Origin: an uncultured Rivibacter sp.
GTDB taxonomy: Bacteria > Pseudomonadota > Gammaproteobacteria > Burkholderiales > Burkholderiaceae
Assembly: GCA_946481025.1 (NCBI GenBank)
Contig: CAMLNA010000052.1
Location: 1-26,487 of the forward strand
Direction: 5' to 3'
Length of the DNA: 26,487 nucleotides
Shown here: in pieces, positions 22,400 to 26,487 of the stretch
Position numbering within the stretch: the first letter of the stretch is position 1
Layout: each line of letters starts with the position of its first letter
Made by a program: the position numbers and the translations under genes
The notes under the pieces: model-generated
Databases searched by the model: none
The model's input: only the letters and a program-made list of their open reading frames with translations
Told to the model about the DNA's origin: nothing

Positions 22400-23418
22400 T
22401 GCGGCTGCCCTGGTTGAAGCGGCCGCTGGCCGATGCCCTGCGCACGCAGCGCGGCCACGCCTTGCTGGTGCACGGGCCCGAAGGGGTGGGCCAGTTCGAA
22501 TTCGCGATGGCGCTGGCCAAGGCATGGCTGTGCGAAACGCCGGCCGGGCAACGCAGCGACGCGGTCGCCTGCGACCACTGCCCGAGCTGCCACCTGGTGG
22601 ACACCCTCGGCCATCCGGACTTGCTGGTGCTGGTGCCCGAGGCGCTGCGCGATGCGCTCGGGCTCGGAAATGCCGACGAACCCGCCACCGACGGCGAAGG
22701 CAAGAAGACCAAGCCCAGCAAGGAAATCAAGGTCGATGCCCTGCGTGCCGCGGTGGCCTTTTCCCAGCAGACCAGCGCCCGCGGCCTGGCCAAGGTGGTG
22801 GTGCTGCACCCGGCTGAGCGCATGAACGCCATCTCGGCCAACACGCTGCTCAAGACGCTCGAGGAGCCGCCGGGCATCGCGCGTTTCGTGCTGAGCTGCG
22901 GCGACGCCGAAGGCCTGCTGCCCACCATCCGCAGCCGCTGCCAGTCGGTTCGGCTCGGCCTGCCCGACTCGGCGCAGGCGCTGGCTTGGCTGGCGGAGCA
23001 GTCCATCGCCGAGCCCGAGCTGATGCTGGCCGCGGCCGGCGGGCAGCCGCTCGCTGTGGTCGACCGGGCTGCGCTCGGCCTCGATGCCGCCATCTGGAAG
23101 AAGCTGCCCTCGGTGGTGGCCCGGGGCGAGGCTGCGGCACTGTCGGGCTGGCCGCTGCCGCTGGTGGTGGAGTCGTTGCAGAAGCTCTGCCACGACGCGC
23201 TGCTGGTGGCGCACGGGGCGCCGCCGCGCTACTTCCCGGCGGGCAGCGTGGCCGGCGGGCACAGCGTGGCGGAGCTCACGCAATGGGCCGCCGAGCTGCG
23301 GCAGGCCGCACGCCATGCGGAACATCCGTGGAATGCAGGACTCAAGCTGGAAGCGTTAATCCTGCGCGGACAACAGGCCCTGTCCAAGACACCGCCAAAG
23401 CTACACTCGACCGCATGA
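22399..23418 (+). CDS. holB: DNA polymerase III subunit delta' HolB
   Basis: The 339-residue clamp-loader subunit has the delta' features. The P-loop is degenerate (GPEGVGQFEFAMAL, lacking GKT). A zinc module contains CDHCPSC plus an upstream Cys in WLCET. LLKTLEEPPG and TIRSRCQS are also present; TIRSRC carries the SRC motif that contributes the arginine finger. An insert of about 30 charged residues (ALGLGNADEP...KKTKPSKE) is found in the Burkholderiales type. The ATG 22399 overlaps the tmk stop as TGATG with GGGGA just upstream; ATG 22393 would add two residues. Confidence 0.93.
   Translation: MRLPWLKRPLADALRTQRGHALLVHGPEGVGQFEFAMALAKAWLCETPAGQRSDAVACDHCPSCHLVDTLGHPDLLVLVPEALRDALGLGNADEPATDGEGKKTKPSKEIKVDALRAAVAFSQQTSARGLAKVVVLHPAERMNAISANTLLKTLEEPPGIARFVLSCGDAEGLLPTIRSRCQSVRLGLPDSAQALAWLAEQSIAEPELMLAAAGGQPLAVVDRAALGLDAAIWKKLPSVVARGEAAALSGWPLPLVVESLQKLCHDALLVAHGAPPRYFPAGSVAGGHSVAELTQWAAELRQAARHAEHPWNAGLKLEALILRGQQALSKTPPKLHSTA
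23402..23407 (+). promoter_or_regulatory. possible internal -10 box for pilZ
   Basis: TACACT, five of six matches to the -10 consensus, lies in the last codons of holB and ends seven bases before the pilZ ATG at 23415. It would start a leaderless pilZ transcript inside the operon. No strong -35 box is seen. Confidence 0.3.
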
Positions 23419-23807
23419 GCGAAATCACAGCCCGCACCAGCACTGGCGCTGCCCCCGCCGCTACTGCCTCGCGGCCCAGCGTCATCCAGCTGGTCTTCCG
23501 TGAAAAAGGCGCGCTGTACGCCGCCTACATCCCGCTGTTCACCGAAGGCGGCCTGTTCGTGCCGACCACGCGCGACTACAAGCTGGGCGAGGACATCTAC
23601 CTCCTGCTGTCGCTGCCCGAAGACCCGCAGCGGTATCCGGTCGCCGGCAAGGTGGCCTGGCTCACGCCGCCCAACGCGTCCGGCGGACGCACCCAGGGCG
23701 TGGGGGTGAGGTTTCCCACCGACGAGAAAACCCGCCTGCTGCGCGTGCGCATCGAAGAGATCCTGGGCACCTCGATCTCGTCGTCCAAGCCCACCCAGAC
23801 CATCTGA
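23415..23807 (+). CDS. pilZ: PilZ-domain protein (type IV pilus assembly PilZ type)
   Basis: The 130-residue product matches the PilZ type found next to holB in many proteobacteria, needed for type IV pilus function. The core runs from VIQLVFREKGALYAAYIPLF through FTEGGLFVPT to GVGVRFPTDE (in parts). The RxxxR motif needed to bind cyclic di-GMP is not present, and the D/NxSxxG motif is reduced to TEGGLF. It probably acts through protein partners such as PilB or FimX-like proteins rather than by binding the nucleotide. Its ATG overlaps the holB stop (ATGA). A poorly conserved Ala/Thr-rich N-terminus of ~20 residues precedes the domain. Confidence 0.9.
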   Translation: MSEITARTSTGAAPAATASRPSVIQLVFREKGALYAAYIPLFTEGGLFVPTTRDYKLGEDIYLLLSLPEDPQRYPVAGKVAWLTPPNASGGRTQGVGVRFPTDEKTRLLRVRIEEILGTSISSSKPTQTI

Positions 23808-23858
23808 CCTCCCGGCGCCCGGCGGCCGTCCTGCCGCAAGGCTGATAGCGTTGCGGCC

Positions 23859-24662
23859 ATGTTTGTCGATTCCCACTGCCATCTGACCTTTCCCGAGCTG
23901 AAGGCCCGGCTCCCCGAGATCCGTGAGGCCATGGCGGCCGCCCGGGTCGACCGTGCCCTGTGCATCAGCACGACGCTCGAAGAGTTTCCGCAGGTGCATG
24001 AGCTGGCCATGGCCTACGACAACTTCTGGGCCACCGCCGGCGTGCACCCCGACAACGAAGGCGTGACGGAGCCCACGCTCGAAGGGCTCATCGAGCTGGC
24101 GAGCCTGCCGAAGGTGGTGGCCATCGGCGAGACGGGCCTCGACTACTACCGCCTGAACGGCCGCAGCGTGGCCGACATGGAATGGCAGCGCGCGCGCTTT
24201 CGCACGCACATCCGCGCGGCACGCGCGACGGGCAAGCCGCTGGTGATCCACACGCGCAGCGCCAGCGAAGACACGGTCGCCATCCTGCGGCAGGAAGGCG
24301 AGGGCGGCACGGGCGCTGCGGGCGGCGTCTTCCATTGCTTCACCGAAACCCGCGAGGTGGCGCGTGCGGCGCTGGCGCTGGGCTTCTACATCTCGTTCTC
24401 GGGCATCCTGACCTTCAAGAATGCAGTGGAGCTGCGTGAAGTCGCCAGGGAGGTGCCGCTGGAGCGCTGCCTGATCGAGACCGACAGCCCGTACCTGGCC
24501 CCCGTGCCCTACCGCGGCAAGACCAACAACCCGTCCTACGTCCCGCATGTGGCGCAACAGCTGGCCGAACTGAAGGGCTGCTCGGTGGAGGCAGTCGCCG
24601 AAGCGACCAGCCGCAATTTCGAGCGGCTGTTCAAGGTGGCGCCGGCCGCGATCACCGGCTGA
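23859..24662 (+). CDS. TatD-family metal-dependent hydrolase/DNase
   Basis: The 267-residue TIM-barrel hydrolase has the full metal-binding set: VDSHCHL (H6, H8), GETGLDYYR, VIHTRSA, FHCFTE and ETDSPYLAPVPYRGKTNNP. Members are 3'-5' exonucleases or DNases, often in a holB-pilZ-tatD order as seen here, and this copy resembles YcfH. It starts 51 bases after pilZ with no clear Shine-Dalgarno. GATAGC about nine bases before the ATG could be a weak -10. The gene symbol is withheld because YcfH, YjjV and TatD paralogues cannot be separated safely. Confidence 0.94.
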   Translation: MFVDSHCHLTFPELKARLPEIREAMAAARVDRALCISTTLEEFPQVHELAMAYDNFWATAGVHPDNEGVTEPTLEGLIELASLPKVVAIGETGLDYYRLNGRSVADMEWQRARFRTHIRAARATGKPLVIHTRSASEDTVAILRQEGEGGTGAAGGVFHCFTETREVARAALALGFYISFSGILTFKNAVELREVAREVPLERCLIETDSPYLAPVPYRGKTNNPSYVPHVAQQLAELKGCSVEAVAEATSRNFERLFKVAPAAITG

Positions 24663-24674
24663 ACGCCACCTGAA

Positions 24675-24701
24675 CGAACTTCATGAAGCGCTTGAGGTTC
24701 G
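24675..24701. repeat. imperfect inverted repeat between the TatD-family and ankyrin genes
   Basis: Arms CGAACTTCA (24675-24683) and TGAGGTTCG (24693-24701) match at eight of nine positions around a nine-base spacer containing AGCGCT. It could be a transcript-end hairpin for the TatD-family gene or an operator for the ankyrin gene. There is no T tract. Confidence 0.35.
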
Positions 24702-24735
24702 TGGAGCCCGGTTGAACAACGACTGAACCAATGCA

Positions 24736-25371
24736 ATGAAAAACTTTAGATATCTTCTCTATCTATTTGTCGCCATTGCATTTTCGCCTGCTCACGCAGA
24801 TGTTTCGGTCGACATGTTCCGGGCCGTCATGCGTGACGATGCCCCCGCGGTGACCAAGCTGCTGGCCGCGGGCGCCGACCCCAACCTCCGCGAAAAAGGC
24901 CAGACCGCGCTCTACATCGCCCTCCGGGCCGAGTCCTACGACGTCGCCGATGTGCTGGCCGCCCACCCCCGGCTCGAGGTCGATGCGGCCAACGAGGCCG
25001 GCGAGACCGCGCTGATGATGGCTGCCCTGCGCGGGCGGATCGACCTGTGCAAGCGCCTCATGGACCGCGGCGCGGCGATCAACCGCGAAGGCTGGACGCC
25101 GCTGCACTACGCGGCCAGCGGCGGTGGCGAGAAGGTCACTGCGCTGCTGCTGGCCAGCGGCGCGCGCATCGATGCGCGCGCGCCCAACGGCGCCACGCCG
25201 CTGATGATGGCGGTGCGCTTCGACACCGAGGCCACGGTGGACCTGCTGCTGGCACGCGGCGCCAGCCTGACTGCCCGCAGCAACGTCGGGCTCACCGCGG
25301 CCGACCACGCCGAGCAGGTGGGCCGCGCCTACCTGGTGAAGCGCCTGTCGCCGCCGGCTTCCAAGCGCTGA
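24736..25371 (+). CDS. exported ankyrin-repeat protein
   Basis: The 211-residue protein has a signal peptide (1-21, cleaved after AHA) followed by about five ankyrin repeats. Clear repeat cores are AVTKLLAAGADPNLREKGQTAL, NEAGETALMMAALRGRIDLC, GWTPLHYAASGGGEKV and NGATPLMMAVRFDTEATVDLL (cores given in shortened form). The product should act in the periplasm as a protein-binding scaffold; the partner is unknown. The first ~25 codons are strikingly AT-rich (AAA, TTT, AGA, TAT, CTA) compared with the rest. No ribosome site is evident; a minimal ATG-CAA-TGA frame (24731-24739) overlaps the start. It sits downstream of the TatD-family gene. Confidence 0.88.
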   Translation: MKNFRYLLYLFVAIAFSPAHADVSVDMFRAVMRDDAPAVTKLLAAGADPNLREKGQTALYIALRAESYDVADVLAAHPRLEVDAANEAGETALMMAALRGRIDLCKRLMDRGAAINREGWTPLHYAASGGGEKVTALLLASGARIDARAPNGATPLMMAVRFDTEATVDLLLARGASLTARSNVGLTAADHAEQVGRAYLVKRLSPPASKR

Positions 25372-25380
25372 ATCCGCGGT

Positions 25381-25396
25381 CCGCGCAACAGCGCGG
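25381..25396 (+). terminator. short hairpin after the ankyrin gene
   Basis: Perfect arms CCGCGC and GCGCGG with an AACA loop begin ten bases after the ankyrin stop codon. There is no T tract, so termination is uncertain. Confidence 0.35.
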
Positions 25397-25547
25397 CGAC
25401 CACTCGAGGCTGACCGGCGACCGCTCGTCCGACCGACGTCTTGTCAGGCGAATTCGTACACGCGCTTTGGCGAGGCCCTGACTATCGGGTCTAGAGGCCC
25501 GCGCCTACAGTTCTCTCCATCGGCAGGCCCAACCCTTGGAGGACAAC
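25395..25547 (+). promoter_or_regulatory. upstream region of the 84-residue gene
   Basis: Two near-identical 12-base copies, GGCGACCACTCG (25395-25406) and GGCGACCGCTCG (25416-25427), lie 21 bases apart, two helical turns. A candidate promoter follows with TTGGCG (25467-25472), 17 bases, then TCTAGA (25490-25495). A strong GGAGG (25538-25542) lies five bases before the ATG at 25548. The repeats may bind a regulator; the promoter match is weak. Confidence 0.35.
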
Positions 25548-25802
25548 ATGGACCAGACGCTGGAACAGTCTCAAGTTGTTGTTGCAGATCCCTTTGCGTT
25601 GATGATGAATCCGCAAGCAGTCTTCCAGGCCATGGAGCGCTCCGACCGGCTGGGCCGGCTGCAGCGCCGCATCTGCCGGCCGCTGGACAAGCCGATCATC
25701 CCGAAGCTGGCGGCTTCGAACGCCGACATCGTGCGCTACGACTCGGCGGTGGATGCCGACCCCGGCATGGATGACGACGCACAGGACAATTTCGCTGAAT
25801 AA
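25548..25802 (+). CDS. conserved small protein of unknown function
   Basis: This 84-residue acidic-tailed protein is not assigned to a named family. It begins MDQTLEQSQVVVADPFALMM and contains NPQAVFQAMERSDRLGRLQRRICRPLDKP (in two parts), followed by a variable acidic end rich in Asp. I have the impression of similar short proteins in other Burkholderiales, but cannot cite one. ATG 25548 is chosen over TTG 25536 because of the ideally spaced GGAGG. A strong intrinsic terminator 100 bases downstream and the good ribosome site suggest substantial expression as a single gene. It is convergent with the type III secretion gene sctR; a link to secretion is only positional. Confidence 0.75.
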   Translation: MDQTLEQSQVVVADPFALMMNPQAVFQAMERSDRLGRLQRRICRPLDKPIIPKLAASNADIVRYDSAVDADPGMDDDAQDNFAE

Positions 25803-25812
25803 GAGTTGCTTG

Positions 25813-25832
25813 CCCGGCGGACGAGCGCCGGG
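25813..25832 (+). repeat. GC hairpin in the 3' untranslated region
   Basis: Perfect seven-base arms CCCGGCG (25813-25819) and CGCCGGG (25826-25832) surround GACGAG, ten bases after the stop of the 84-residue gene. Only two T residues follow, so it is more likely an RNA structure than the main terminator. Confidence 0.45.
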
Positions 25833-25904
25833 TTGATGGGAGGGACGCCCGTGAGGGGGCGAGAGACAAGCGATGGACGTCGTTGGGAACCGCGTCCTTT
25901 CAGG

Positions 25905-25933
25905 CGGCTGCCATGCAAATGGCAGCCGTTTTT
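25905..25933 (+). terminator. Rho-independent terminator
   Basis: Perfect ten-base arms CGGCTGCCAT (25905-25914) and ATGGCAGCCG (25919-25928) with a stable GCAA tetraloop are followed by TTTTTCTTT. This is the clearest intrinsic terminator in the window. It is oriented for the plus strand, about 100 bases after the stop of the 84-residue gene; the minus strand (sctR side) lacks a T tract. Confidence 0.92.
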
Positions 25934-25951
25934 CTTTGGGCCTCGCGTACC

Positions 25952-26487
25952 TCAGCGATACGAGAGCACGAGCCCGTGGACCAGCCGCGTCCAGCCGTCG
26001 AGCATCACGAACAGCAGCAGCTTGAACGGCAGCGAGATGGTGGTGGGCGCGATCATCGACATGCCCAGCGCCAGCAGTACCGTGGCCACGATGAGGTCCA
26101 CCACCACGAACACCAGGTAGATGATGAAGCCGATCTGGAAGGCTCGCGTCAACTCGCTGAGGGTGAAGCTGGGCACCAGGACCATGAAGTCGTCGGGCTG
26201 CAGCTTCTCGGCGCGCTCCCTGGGCCAGATGTTCGAGGCTGACTTCAGGAAGAACTGCCGTTCGCGCTCTTGCGTGTGCTTCTGCAGGAACTCCTTCACC
26301 GGCGCCTTGGCGGCGTCGATCACCGCCATGATGTCGTTGAGCCCCTCGCCCTTGGCCCCGAACTGGCGGTTGCGCAGCGCGTCGGACACGTCCATGCCCA
26401 CTGGCGCCATGATGTAGACGGTCAGCACGATGGCGATGCCGTTGAGCACCATGTTCGGCGGCGTCTGCTGCAGGCCCAGCGCGGTGC
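25952..26487 (-). CDS. sctR: type III secretion export apparatus protein SctR (5' part beyond window)
   Basis: The frame is open to the right edge and encodes about 178 C-terminal residues of the SctR/FliP family, core of the export gate. It shows LGLQQTPPNMVLNGIAI, a cytoplasmic/periplasmic loop, then PSFTLSELTRAFQIGF, a hydrophobic helix, LALGMSMIAPTTISLPFKLL and LFVMLDGWTRLVHGLVLSY. The PTTISLPFKLLLF...GWTRL ending and the FLQKHTQERER stretch fit injectisome SctR (HrcR/YscR) better than flagellar FliP. Protein starts before the first in-window Met, so the true start is outside. The gene ends its transcription unit: sctS/T/U do not follow it. It faces the 84-residue gene convergently. Confidence 0.9.
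   Translation of the reverse strand, partial: TALGLQQTPPNMVLNGIAIVLTVYIMAPVGMDVSDALRNRQFGAKGEGLNDIMAVIDAAKAPVKEFLQKHTQERERQFFLKSASNIWPRERAEKLQPDDFMVLVPSFTLSELTRAFQIGFIIYLVFVVVDLIVATVLLALGMSMIAPTTISLPFKLLLFVMLDGWTRLVHGLVLSYR

Noticed and set aside
23415..23807. PilZ-domain protein as a cyclic di-GMP receptor for the GGDEF-EAL protein
   Set aside because: The RxxxR binding motif is absent, so direct nucleotide binding is unlikely.
24736..25371. Ankyrin protein as a type III secretion effector
   Set aside because: It has a clear Sec signal peptide with an AHA cleavage site, which points to periplasmic export rather than injection.
25952..26487. Flagellar fliP instead of sctR
   Set aside because: The PTTISLPFKLLLF...DGWTRLVHGLVLSY ending and the HTQERER loop fit injectisome SctR better, and no flagellar genes are visible. 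It is not fully excluded because the N-terminus is outside the window.
1..26487. CRISPR arrays, tRNA or rRNA genes, insertion sequences
   Set aside because: I saw no regularly spaced repeats, cloverleaf-like sequence, rRNA signatures, transposase motifs or flanking target duplications on reading both strands.

Overview
The window is dense, very GC-rich bacterial DNA with strong G/C third-position bias. The gene content points to a betaproteobacterium of the order Burkholderiales, plausibly the Rubrivivax/Leptothrix/Rhizobacter side. Supporting signs are a PhaR polyhydroxyalkanoate regulator, the divergent mfd / ispD-ispF block, the mltG-tmk-holB-pilZ-tatD run, a DUF4936-NRDE pair, and TAGAAT-type -10 boxes. 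This assignment is inferred from gene content only.

Layout. (1) 1-6.8 kb: tail of an unidentified gene, phaR, the divergent pair tesA-like esterase / YbbA-LolD-like ABC ATPase, a divergent EamA exporter and Lrp/AsnC regulator, an RraA-family aldolase-like gene, a membrane GGDEF-EAL protein, and serB. (2) 6.8-10.4 kb, minus strand: a minimal ethanolamine operon, permease-eutB-eutC, coupled by short gaps and overlaps and preceded by a sigma-54-like promoter. (3) 10.5-13.2 kb, plus strand: a carotenoid cleavage oxygenase with all four iron-binding histidines, then a two-gene module made of a ParD-like ribbon-helix-helix protein and a nucleotidyltransferase-like protein. A perfect 23-bp palindrome lies over the module's promoter. 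(4) 13.2-18.4 kb: mfd, divergent from ispD and ispF. A small antitoxin/toxin pair sits between ispD and ispF, joined to both by ATGA overlaps and preceded by a 24-bp inverted repeat in the ispD tail. (5) 18.4-20.7 kb, minus strand: ygfZ, a DUF4936-like gene and an NRDE-domain gene, probably one transcript. (6) 20.7-24.7 kb, plus strand: mltG-tmk-holB-pilZ with 3-4 base overlaps, then tatD. (7) 24.7-26.5 kb: a secreted ankyrin protein, a small unknown gene with a strong terminator, and the 3' end of a type III secretion sctR gene.

How it fits together. The housekeeping backbone covers transcription-coupled repair, isoprenoid synthesis, replication and peptidoglycan chain ending. It is interrupted at two places, between serB and mfd and between ispD and ispF, by accessory DNA carrying catabolic genes and toxin-antitoxin-like modules. 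The ParD-like/nucleotidyltransferase pair and the pair inside the isoprenoid operon are the best candidates for something not well described. The sctR gene is not followed by sctS/T/U, so a type III secretion locus begins at the right edge with an unusual arrangement.

No rRNA, tRNA, CRISPR array, insertion sequence or cobalamin riboswitch was recognised. No gene-free stretch exceeds 300 bases; the longest, about 150-175 bases, flank the 84-residue gene near the right end.
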